Positions 7,507 through 15,066 of a DNA stretch of 51,087 nt are shown here, in pieces. A program made the position numbers and the translations under genes. How positions within the stretch are numbered: position 1 is the stretch's first letter; each line of letters begins with the position of its first letter. Below the pieces are notes generated by a model. The model ran no database searches. It saw only the letters and a list, made by a program, of their open reading frames with translations, and had not been told where the DNA came from. Source of the stretch: DASPJL01 sp035628645 (lineage in GTDB: Bacteria > Bacteroidota > Bacteroidia > Cytophagales > Cyclobacteriaceae); the NCBI GenBank assembly GCA_035628645.1, contig DASPJL010000033.1, forward strand, positions 1 to 51,087, given 5' to 3'.

Positions 7507-8202
7507 TTAAGCCAAATAATCCCTGATCAATATATCTTCCACCTTTTTCATCCCAATGCTTCCTTTTTCTTCAAACAGGAATAAATTAGGGCTTTTTCGT
7601 ATTGCAGGCATTTTAGGATCAATAATAAATTTGGGCACTTCTTCCGCAACATAATCAACTAATCCTGCTGCAGGATAAACGACCAGGGAAGTCCCAACCA
7701 CAATAAATATTTCTGCTTTCAGGGTTTCCTCCACCGCAACTTCCATCATCGGAACCATTTCTCCAAACCAGACAATATGAGGACGTAATTGAGAACCTCG
7801 TTCACACTTATCACCTTCCTTTAACTCCCAGCCTTCCATATTGTAAACCAGTCGTTCATCCAAAGTGCTTCTGCATTTAAATAATTCTCCATGAAGGTGA
7901 ATTACCTTTGATGAGCCAGCTTTTTCATGCAAGTTGTCTACATTTTGAGTGACGATAGTAACATCAAAATGCTTTTCAAGTCTGGCCAGAATCCGATGTC
8001 CTTCATTGGGTTGTGCCGTTAAAGCTTGTTTTCTTCGCTGGTTATAAAAATCAAGAACCAAGGCCTGGTTTTTTCTCCAGCCTTGAGGGGACGCAACTTC
8101 CATTACATCATGTCCTTCCCATAAACCATCTGCATCACGAAAGGTGGCTATTCCGCTTTCAGCGCTTATTCCGGCTCCTGTTAAGACTACAATTTTTTTC
8201 AT
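7507..8202 (-). CDS. NAD-dependent protein deacylase (sirtuin, CobB-like)
   Basis: I place the start at 8202 (MKKIVVLTGAGIS, 231 residues); the open frame extends nine codons further but the extra residues fall in a repeat. Sirtuin motifs are GAGISAESGIATFR (8-22), TQNVDNLH (85-92) and catalytic H104 in HLHGE. Y53 and R56 in FYNQRRKQ match the Tyr-x-x-Arg pair that lets CobB/SIRT5-type enzymes accept succinyl-lysine, so desuccinylase activity is likely. The structural zinc site is reduced: only C110 and C133 remain of the usual two CxxC pairs. It is a single gene convergent with menC. Confidence 0.9.
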   Translation of the reverse strand: MKKIVVLTGAGISAESGIATFRDADGLWEGHDVMEVASPQGWRKNQALVLDFYNQRRKQALTAQPNEGHRILARLEKHFDVTIVTQNVDNLHEKAGSSKVIHLHGELFKCRSTLDERLVYNMEGWELKEGDKCERGSQLRPHIVWFGEMVPMMEVAVEETLKAEIFIVVGTSLVVYPAAGLVDYVAEEVPKFIIDPKMPAIRKSPNLFLFEEKGSIGMKKVEDILIRDYLA

Positions 8203-8214
8203 TTGTGAATATTT

Positions 8215-8305
8215 TACCACAGGGAACACAAAGAAACACGGAGAACTTAGAGGATAAAAATATCTCAGTGTCCTTAGGAAAATCCCTGGGCTCTCTGTGG
8301 TTAGT
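8215..8305. repeat. Intergenic palindromic element, CACAGAG type
   Basis: The left arm begins ACCACAGGGAACACAAAG and continues with AACACGGAGAAC; the right arm ends CTCTCTGTGGTTA, an inverted copy of the start. It begins 13 bp upstream of the sirtuin start codon and belongs with the elements at 5351 and about 17290. Confidence 0.65.
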
Positions 8306-8327
8306 TTTCATACTTTCTATAAAATAC

Positions 8328-8362
8328 GAAGGACTTCAAATCATGGAGATCTGAAGTCCTTC
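8328..8362 (-). terminator. hppA: Terminator of the pyrophosphatase gene
   Basis: A perfect 11-bp stem (8328-8338 with 8352-8362, GAAGGACTTCA) is followed on the minus strand by GTATTTTATAG. It lies just beyond the hppA stop at 8383. Confidence 0.7.
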
Positions 8363-8382
8363 AAACTTTATAATAATTGAAC

Positions 8383-10563
8383 CTATTTTTTCAATACAAT
8401 CTCTTTTTTTACCTCATGCTGAATCATAGATTCTGCATCATGGTTATCCGCTTTGATCTCAGAAATATGCGGAGCTATAATTAAAGAAATGATGGACATC
8501 AATTTAATAAGGATGTTCATTGACGGTCCGGAAGTATCTTTGAAAGGGTCACCTACGGTATCTCCTGTTACGGAAGCTTTGTGGGCATCAGAACCTTTAT
8601 ATTCCATCTTGCCATTGATCATTACTCCTTTTTCAAAAGATTTTTTTGCATTGTCCCACGCGCCGCCGGCATTAGATTGGAAAATTGCCATTAAAACTCC
8701 TGATAAAGTAACTCCGGCCAACAATCCTCCCAATACTTCCGGCCCGAAAATAAAACCTACAACTACAGGTGTAATCAAAGCAAGAGCGCCTGGCATGATC
8801 ATTTCCCTGATAGCAGCTTGAGTAGAGATGGCAACGCATTTTTCGTACTCAGGCTTGGTTGTACCTTCCATGATACCTTTGATTTCTCTGAATTGTCTTC
8901 TTACCTCATTAACCATAGCCATTGCTGCTCTTCCAACCGCGCTCATGGCCAGGGCAGAGAACAAGAAAGGGATCATTCCACCAACAAACAATCCGGCAAG
9001 CACATTTGCTTTGTAAATGTCAATGGCATCAATACCTGCAATACCAACAAATGCTGCAAATAATGCTAACGAAGTCAAGGCAGCAGAAGCAATTGCAAAT
9101 CCTTTTCCTGTTGCAGCGGTAGTATTTCCTACTGCATCTAAAATATCTGTTTTTTCACGAACCTCTTTCGGTAAATGACTCATTTCTGCTATTCCACCTG
9201 CGTTATCGGCAATTGGTCCGAAAGCATCAATAGCGAGTTGCATGGCGGTAGTTGCCATCATTCCAGCAGCAGCCATGGCCACACCGTACAAGCCTGCAAA
9301 GTAAAAAGAAATATAAATACCACTTGCTAAAACAATCATCGGAAGCGCGGTAGACATCATTCCCACACTAAGACCTGCAATAATATTTGTTGCAGCACCT
9401 GTTGACGATTGTTGAACAATTGAGTTCACAGGTCCTTTTCCCATTGAACAATAGTACTCTGTGATTATACTGATTAAAGTTCCCACTACAAGTCCTGTAA
9501 CAACTGCAAGGAAAACTCCGGTAGAAGTGAATTCATAACTTCTTAAAGTCATTGTTTCAGGAAGCATCCATTGAATAAGGAAATAAACAGAAATACCTGT
9601 AAGTATTACAGAAACCCAATTCCCTAAATTTAAAGCGCCTTGTACTTTCGCGGCGGTAGCGCTGGAATCATCGGAGATTTTAACAAGGAAAGTAGAAACT
9701 ATTGAAAATAATGTTCCTAGTCCGGCAACAATCATTGGAAGTAGGATAGGGGACATGCCTCCGAAATTGTCGTTTACAGATATTTCTCTTCCCAATACCA
9801 TAGAGGCAAGGATTGTGGCAACAAAAGAACCAAATAAATCAGCGCCCATACCGGCTACATCTCCTACATTATCTCCTACATTGTCAGCAATAGTGGCAGG
9901 GTTTCTCGGATCATCTTCAGGAATACCTGCTTCTACCTTACCTACCAGGTCAGCGCCTACGTCAGCAGCTTTTGTATAAATACCTCCACCAACACGTGCA
10001 AACAAGGCAATGGATTCAGCACCAAAAGAGAAGCCCGTCAGAACTTCCAAGGTTCTTTCCATCTCCAAGCTATCGGCAGCAGCTTCAGGAGCGAATATCG
10101 CTTTTAATATAATAAATAATCCACCCAGACCTAATACAGCAAGACCGGCTACACCCATTCCCATTACAGAACCTCCTGCAAAGGAAACTTTCAATGCTTT
10201 GGATAAACTTGTTTTGGCAGCTTGTGCCGTTCTGACATTGGCTTTGGTTGCGATTCTCATCCCGATAAAACCTGCCAAAGCTGAGAATACTGCTCCTATG
10301 ATAAAGGAAATTATTATAACAGGAGAAGATTTTTCACTGGACATTCCTAAATAGAGCAGGAATAAACTCGCAAGGATTACAAAGTAGGTGAGTACTTTAT
10401 ATTCCGCTTTTAAAAAGGCCATAGCACCTTCTGCTATATAACCTGAAATTTCCTTCATTCTGGCATCTCCCGAATCTTGTTTTACTACCCACGCAGACTT
10501 TATCGCAGTAAATAAGAGGGCTATAATTCCAAAGATAGGAATCAGATAAACTATTTCGCTCAT
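8383..10563 (-). CDS. hppA: Membrane-bound pyrophosphatase, K+-dependent, Na+- or H+-pumping
   Basis: The 726-residue integral membrane protein couples pyrophosphate hydrolysis to cation export. The substrate-binding region around residues 205-235 contains DVGADLVGKVE and the DNVGDNVGD repeat, and a second acidic cluster lies near the C-terminus (GDTVGDPFKDTSGPS, typical of the family). In the GNTTAATGKG stretch (about residue 480) the Ala after NTTA marks the K+-dependent class; K+-independent pumps have Lys. Most bacterial K+-dependent members tested pump sodium, so a Na+ pump is the better guess, but I cannot decide it here. A TATATTTG -7 box is 18 bp upstream. It is a single-gene unit with its own terminator. 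Confidence 0.95.
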   Translation of the reverse strand: MSEIVYLIPIFGIIALLFTAIKSAWVVKQDSGDARMKEISGYIAEGAMAFLKAEYKVLTYFVILASLFLLYLGMSSEKSSPVIIISFIIGAVFSALAGFIGMRIATKANVRTAQAAKTSLSKALKVSFAGGSVMGMGVAGLAVLGLGGLFIILKAIFAPEAAADSLEMERTLEVLTGFSFGAESIALFARVGGGIYTKAADVGADLVGKVEAGIPEDDPRNPATIADNVGDNVGDVAGMGADLFGSFVATILASMVLGREISVNDNFGGMSPILLPMIVAGLGTLFSIVSTFLVKISDDSSATAAKVQGALNLGNWVSVILTGISVYFLIQWMLPETMTLRSYEFTSTGVFLAVVTGLVVGTLISIITEYYCSMGKGPVNSIVQQSSTGAATNIIAGLSVGMMSTALPMIVLASGIYISFYFAGLYGVAMAAAGMMATTAMQLAIDAFGPIADNAGGIAEMSHLPKEVREKTDILDAVGNTTAATGKGFAIASAALTSLALFAAFVGIAGIDAIDIYKANVLAGLFVGGMIPFLFSALAMSAVGRAAMAMVNEVRRQFREIKGIMEGTTKPEYEKCVAISTQAAIREMIMPGALALITPVVVGFIFGPEVLGGLLAGVTLSGVLMAIFQSNAGGAWDNAKKSFEKGVMINGKMEYKGSDAHKASVTGDTVGDPFKDTSGPSMNILIKLMSIISLIIAPHISEIKADNHDAESMIQHEVKKEIVLKK

Positions 10564-10581
10564 GTGTAATTATTTAGGCCG

Positions 10582-10589
10582 CAAATATA
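10582..10589 (-). promoter_or_regulatory. hppA: -7 promoter box of hppA
   Basis: On the minus strand this is TATATTTG, a perfect match to the Bacteroidota -7 consensus TAnnTTTG, 18 bp before the start codon. No clear TTTG -33 element sits at the usual 19-21 bp. Confidence 0.5.
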
Positions 10590-10679
10590 AAATTTCAAAT
10601 TAGAATATAAAACTTTTGAAATTGGCAAATTAAAAAAATTGGCGTGGGCGCAAACAAGAAGAAGGAGCGAGAAGAGATT

Positions 10680-10707
10680 AGCTGTTAGCCGTCAGCGGTT
10701 AGCCTTT
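10680..10707 (+). repeat. Four-unit 7-bp array, AGCNGTT type
   Basis: Four 7-mers in perfect phase: AGCTGTT, AGCCGTC, AGCGGTT, AGCCTTT. The array is single-armed; I find no inverted partner nearby. The same motif forms the arrays at 26587, 40356 and 44660. Confidence 0.7.
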
Positions 10708-10745
10708 TCAATATCTAATTTTTTATCCACAATGAAACCTTTCAG

Positions 10746-10792
10746 GCATTCTGAAAAGAAACTTGCTTGAAGTTTCTTTCAATGCGTTTTTT
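10746..10792 (+). terminator. Orphan stem-loop with T tail
   Basis: GCATT (10746-10750) pairs with AATGC (10781-10785), and GAAAAGAAACTT with AAGTTTCTTTC inside, giving about 16 bp with a small bulge and a GCTTG loop, followed by GTTTTTTGC. It looks like a plus-strand terminator, but no plus-strand gene precedes it; both neighbours are on the minus strand. Confidence 0.5.
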
Positions 10793-10873
10793 GCCCAGCA
10801 GGGGGGAATTGATGGTCATCATAATTCAGGATAAAAGATGCTGAAATAAATTCAGCAGGACGTACTGCTTGGG

Positions 10874-10996
10874 AAGAGGTTGTCTTAAAAGTAGGATTTC
10901 CCTTTTACTGAATTTGTTTCAATACCTTAGATATTAATTAAAAAATACCTTAAAGATCCCTAAATAAATCAGGGAAGACTTTTTGGACAGCCTCTT
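10874..10996. mobile_element. MITE-like 123-bp element with IS-type terminal inverted repeats
   Basis: The left end AAGAGGTTGTCTTAAAAGT and the right end, read inverted, AAGAGGCTGTCCAAAAAGT, agree at 16 of 19 positions. Ends of the GAGGCTGTC...AAAA type are common in IS1182-like and some other transposases. The 85-bp core is A/T-rich and has no coding potential, so it would move only with a transposase supplied from elsewhere. No target-site duplication is obvious. Confidence 0.6.
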
Positions 10997-11046
10997 ATGA
11001 AAATTCGGTCCCCTTCCATAAATTCCGGTTCAGACCACGGATGCCC

Positions 11047-13365
11047 TTACTTTTTCTTCTTCACAAACTTGCCTTTTTTCTCGGGAGCTTTGGCAGACAA
11101 TTCTAAACATTCTGCTAACGTCAATGATTTTGGGTCTTTTCCTTTAGGGATCTTTACATTCTGCTTGCCGACGGCTATATAAGGTCCCCATCGACCATTA
11201 AGAACTTTAATGTCCGGGTTTTCGTCAAAGACTTTGATCACTTTTTCTGAATCAGCTTTTCTCTTGTTATGAATGATCTCAATGGCTCTTTCTTCGGTAA
11301 CGGAAAGAGGGTCATCTTCTTTCCCTAATGAATAGAATTGATTGTTATGACGAATATAAGGGCCAAATCTTCCGACAGCCGCAACCATTGGTTTATCTTC
11401 CAGTAAACCTATCTCTCTGGGGAGTTTGAAAAGCTCCAGCGCATCTTCTACGGTGATGCTTTCAATGAATTGACCTTTTTTAAGACTGGCAAAGAGTGGT
11501 TTTTCTTCACCTTCTGTTTCACCAATTTGAACGATCGGTCCGAATCTTCCAAGACGTGCAATTATTTTTTTACCGTTTTCAGGATGTACCCCCAATTCTC
11601 TTGACGAGCCGACAGAAGCTCGGTCTACGTTTTCTGTAGTTTCTACTTTTTTATGGAAACCTCCATAAAAATTTTCAATCATCTTGTCCCAGGCCTTGGT
11701 GCCATGGGCTATTTCGTCAAACTCCTTTTCGACAACCGCAGTGAAAGAATAGTCGATTACGTTAGGAAAATGCAGCACAAGAAAATCATTCACCACCATC
11801 GCAATGTTGGTAGGGAAAAGCTTGTTTTTCTCGGCGCCTGTTATTTCCTTCTTGTCTTTTTCTGTTATTTGATCTTTGGAAAGAATGAGCTCTTTATATA
11901 GTCTCTCTTTTCCATCCCTGGATTCCTTTATTACATAATCCCTCTTTTGTATGGTGGATATGGTAGGCGCATAGGTGGAAGGTCTTCCAATACCCATTTC
12001 TTCCAATTTTTTAACCAGACTGGCTTCAGTATATCTTGCTGCCGGCCTGGAGAATCTTTGCAAGGCGGTCATGTGATCCATTTTTAAAGTCTGCCCGATC
12101 TGTAATGGCGGCAGCAACTTTTCTCCTTCTTCTTCCCCTTCGTCCTCATCTGTGGATTCAAGGTACACCTTTAAGAAACCTTCAAATTTGATTATTTCAC
12201 CGGTTGCTACCAGATCCTGGGGAACGGTAGAAATTTTAACAGTAACAATGGTTCTTTCTAATTGAGCATCCGCCATTTGTGAGGCAATTGCTCTTTTCCA
12301 GATTAATTCATAGAGCCTTTGTTCATTTCGGTCACCGGTCACTTCGTGAGCAGAGAAATTTGTTGGCCTGATGGCTTCGTGCGCTTCTTGAGCGGACTCT
12401 GATTTTGTTTTAAACTGGCGTTTAAGTGCAAACTCTTTCCCATAAGCTTTGTTGATTTCTGCTAAAGCTCCGTTGATCGCATCTTCCGATAAATTGACTG
12501 AGTCAGTTCTCATATAAGAAATCTTTCCTGACTCATATAACTTCTGAGCAATGGTCATGGTTTGAGCTACTGAAAATCCTAGCTTTCTACTTGCTTCCTG
12601 TTGTAGGGTGGAAGTAGTAAAAGGAGGCGCAGGGGATTTCTTGCCAGGCTTTTTCTCAAGATTCTTAATCGAATAGGTTGCGCCTTTGCACTTTTCAAGA
12701 AAAGTTCTTGCTTCCTCTTCGGTATTAAACCTTTCAGGAAGCTCAGCTATAAAGGTTTTACCTTTTTCAACTTCAAAACGTGCCGAAATTTTATAAGAGG
12801 ATTTTGTTTTGAACTGATCAATTTCCCTTTCTCTTTCTACTACCAATCTTACTGCGACCGACTGAACCCTTCCGGCAGAAAGACCAGTTTTGATTTTTTT
12901 CCAAAGTATAGGGGAAAGTTCAAATCCCACCAGTCTGTCTAGTATTCTTCTGGCTTGTTGAGCATTTACAAGATCCAGATCAATTCCCCTTGGATTTTGT
13001 ATTGCATTTAATATGGCATTCTTGGTAATTTCTCTAAATACGATTCTCCTGGTATTCTTGTCATTCAGCTTTAAGGCTTCAGATAAATGCCAGGATATAG
13101 CTTCCCCTTCGCGGTCATCGTCAGTCGCTAACCATACAACTTCGGCTTCTTTGACCATTTTTTTAAGTTGGGAAATTACATCTTTTTTGTCTGCGGTAAT
13201 TTCATAAGTAGGTTTGAATCCGTGTTCAATATCAATAGCTGAATCGCCCTTGGGCAAATCCCTCACATGTCCGTAACTTGAAGTGACTGTGAAGTCCTTT
13301 CCCAGGTATCCTTCTATGGTTTTTGCTTTGGCAGGTGACTCTACTATAACTAGGTTTTTAGACAT
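11047..13365 (-). CDS. topA: DNA topoisomerase I (type IA)
   Basis: This 772-residue enzyme relaxes negative supercoils through a single-strand break. The TOPRIM domain starts with LVIVESPAKAKTI (E9) and carries DDDREGE at 82-88. The catalytic tyrosine is Y284 in GKISYMRTDSVNLS. The C-terminus (about 590-772) lacks zinc-finger cysteines and instead has several short repeats of the type GRFGPxI/GRWGPYI, ending in a Lys-rich tail, the usual Bacteroidota form. The spacer upstream of it (13366-13538) is A/T-rich and unremarkable. Confidence 0.97.
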   Translation of the reverse strand: MSKNLVIVESPAKAKTIEGYLGKDFTVTSSYGHVRDLPKGDSAIDIEHGFKPTYEITADKKDVISQLKKMVKEAEVVWLATDDDREGEAISWHLSEALKLNDKNTRRIVFREITKNAILNAIQNPRGIDLDLVNAQQARRILDRLVGFELSPILWKKIKTGLSAGRVQSVAVRLVVEREREIDQFKTKSSYKISARFEVEKGKTFIAELPERFNTEEEARTFLEKCKGATYSIKNLEKKPGKKSPAPPFTTSTLQQEASRKLGFSVAQTMTIAQKLYESGKISYMRTDSVNLSEDAINGALAEINKAYGKEFALKRQFKTKSESAQEAHEAIRPTNFSAHEVTGDRNEQRLYELIWKRAIASQMADAQLERTIVTVKISTVPQDLVATGEIIKFEGFLKVYLESTDEDEGEEEGEKLLPPLQIGQTLKMDHMTALQRFSRPAARYTEASLVKKLEEMGIGRPSTYAPTISTIQKRDYVIKESRDGKERLYKELILSKDQITEKDKKEITGAEKNKLFPTNIAMVVNDFLVLHFPNVIDYSFTAVVEKEFDEIAHGTKAWDKMIENFYGGFHKKVETTENVDRASVGSSRELGVHPENGKKIIARLGRFGPIVQIGETEGEEKPLFASLKKGQFIESITVEDALELFKLPREIGLLEDKPMVAAVGRFGPYIRHNNQFYSLGKEDDPLSVTEERAIEIIHNKRKADSEKVIKVFDENPDIKVLNGRWGPYIAVGKQNVKIPKGKDPKSLTLAECLELSAKAPEKKGKFVKKKK

Positions 13366-13538
13366 AAGTATTTAAAGTGTAATTGGTCAAATATCAATAA
13401 ATTTTAAACAAAGAAGCAAGGCGGTAATATTTAAATGCTAAAAATCGGCCCCAAAGCCTCAATGATTTTTAACCATAAAGCTTTCAATTAAAGCGTTTTA
13501 ATGCAACATTAAAAAAATAATCTCAACTTTAACTTATT

Positions 13539-14765
13539 TTAGTTTTCATCTTCCTCCGCCTGCACTTCTTTAAACAACTTTAAAAGCCGCTCATTTGGTA
13601 AACTTTCATACCTAAACTGAAAATACTCTTTAAAGAGTTCCTCATTACTTTTACTCAGGTCGATAGTACGTGAACTTAAGCTTTCCAGAAATGTTTTATC
13701 TGTTACCTCCGGAATTATGTTAATAATGCCCTCATGGCTGCCCATCAGGAGCTTTTTATCTTCTCCGGAAAGAAATTTTTCTGTTACGATGGTGATCTCT
13801 ACCAGTGCTTCCTGATTTTCCTTCAACCAGTCCGCGGCCTGCAGAATGTCTTTAAATTTTTTTCTTAATAACTTTTTTCCAGATTTAAGTTTGATGGATT
13901 TGGAAGAAACAGGTTTCCCCGGTTCCGCTTCAATGACCTTTATGAATTTATCCTGATTGGCTTCCCCAAAACTATAAGCCAATGGACTACCGCTATAAGC
14001 TATGGGACAAGGGTTTTTATCGATGGTTTGTTTACGGTGAATATGTCCCAGGGCCACATACTGAATCTGATCCGGGAAATTTTCTGAAAAAACAGCCTGA
14101 GCACCCCCTACATGTAAGATTGGCTTTTCATCTTCAGGCTCTTCCGGTGGATTTTCGTCCTTTTTCATCACATAAAGGTGTGCCATTAGAATATTTACTC
14201 CTTGGGGATCGCAATATTTTTCAGAAAGTATTTTCCATCTTTCAGTCAAAATAGTTCTATACTCTTCATCGGGATTTTCATGAGAAATAAAGGTCTTTAA
14301 CCTGAATTCATTTGCATAAGGCGTAAATACAATTCGAAGAGTATATTGAAAATCAGGTAACTTGATTTCCGCAAAGCCTTCATCAGATTTTACAATACAA
14401 ATCCCACTGCCTAATTGGCAAGGTTGAATTAATGAATTTGGATAGCCGGCAAATACAATCCCGCATTCCCTTGCCAGTACATCCGGCGCTTCAATTCTTT
14501 CGGGAGAATCATGATTTCCTGCAATGGCAAAGACAAGTCTTTTACCTCCATTTGAAATTTTTTTTAGTGTCCTGTAAAATAATTCTACCGCTTCTGACGA
14601 TGGATTATAAGTATCAAATAGGTCTCCGGCAATGATTACAGCATCTACTTTTTCTCTATCGGCAATTTCACATATTTCTTCTAAAACCTCTTTTTGCTCT
14701 TCTAGTCTTGAAAACGTTTCTAGTCTTTTTCCCAGGTGCCAGTCTGCAGTATGAAGTATTCGCAT
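13539..14765 (-). CDS. sbcD: Exonuclease subunit SbcD (Mre11-like)
   Basis: The protein has 408 residues with the calcineurin-type nuclease motifs in order: ILHTADWHLG (D8, H10), IAGDLFD (about 45-51), AGNHDSPER, then ALGHIHRKQ about residue 245. A C-terminal capping domain follows, matching SbcD length. SbcD works with the SMC-like ATPase SbcC to cut hairpins and blocked DNA ends. sbcC usually follows directly but here the next gene on the strand is topA, so the partner must be elsewhere or absent. The start codon is 43 bp from a heptad-repeat element. Confidence 0.93.
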   Translation of the reverse strand: MRILHTADWHLGKRLETFSRLEEQKEVLEEICEIADREKVDAVIIAGDLFDTYNPSSEAVELFYRTLKKISNGGKRLVFAIAGNHDSPERIEAPDVLARECGIVFAGYPNSLIQPCQLGSGICIVKSDEGFAEIKLPDFQYTLRIVFTPYANEFRLKTFISHENPDEEYRTILTERWKILSEKYCDPQGVNILMAHLYVMKKDENPPEEPEDEKPILHVGGAQAVFSENFPDQIQYVALGHIHRKQTIDKNPCPIAYSGSPLAYSFGEANQDKFIKVIEAEPGKPVSSKSIKLKSGKKLLRKKFKDILQAADWLKENQEALVEITIVTEKFLSGEDKKLLMGSHEGIINIIPEVTDKTFLESLSSRTIDLSKSNEELFKEYFQFRYESLPNERLLKLFKEVQAEEDEN

Positions 14766-14807
14766 GGAAAGTTTTTAAGGTAAATGGTAATGATAAGAAA
14801 ATATGTG

Positions 14808-14967
14808 GGAAGATGGAAGATCGAAGGTGGAAGAACATTAGCGATGACATCCCTTAATTTATGTTTACTAGTCTCAGAAGTTGAGGGATCATCGCTTTTG
14901 GATAGATGGAAGCTGGAAGAAAATAGGATTCCGCAACTTCCCACTTCCTTACTTCCATCTTCTCACC
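14808..14967. repeat. 160-bp element with inverted 7-bp-period arms and an internal stem-loop
   Basis: The left arm 14808-14835 is GGAAGAT, GGAAGAT, CGAAGGT, GGAAGAA. The right arm 14937-14967 reads on the minus strand as GAGAAGA, TGGAAGT, AAGGAAG, TGGGAAG, so GAAGATGGAAG is shared by both arms. Inside, 14840-14857 pairs with 14881-14896 (AGCGATGA...CCCT) in a stem of about 16 bp with a 2-nt bulge. It fills the divergent spacer between sbcD and the DprE1-like gene, which holds nothing else I can name. Confidence 0.7.
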
Positions 14968-15066
14968 TTTTTGGCACAAATTTTTCCTGTTAAGAGGGTA
15001 AGTAATTATAAGAATCGAACATTTAACATTAAAAGCAGGGAAATAGCTAATTTGCGCGAAATAATA

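Larger units (their letters stand above)
10564..11046. other. Gene-free 483-bp spacer between topA and hppA, rich in mobile-type sequence
   Basis: No coding frame is convincing. In order it contains the hppA promoter region (10582-10589), an AGC heptad array (10680-10707), a strong stem-loop with a T tail on the plus strand (10746-10792), a small hairpin (about 10841-10857) and a 123-bp element with terminal inverted repeats (10874-10996). Confidence 0.7.

Noticed and set aside
8203..8229. Nine-codon N-terminal extension of the sirtuin
   Set aside because: It falls in the CACAGAG-type repeat; MKKIVVLTGAG at 8202 fits the family start.
9755..10354. Plus-strand frames opposite hppA
   Set aside because: Antisense shadows of a certain membrane pyrophosphatase gene; no start context or domain of their own.
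14881..15066. Upstream extension of the DprE1-like frame by 62 codons
   Set aside because: The extra residues translate the heptad-repeat element and lack any family similarity; conserved sequence begins after the ATG at 15067.
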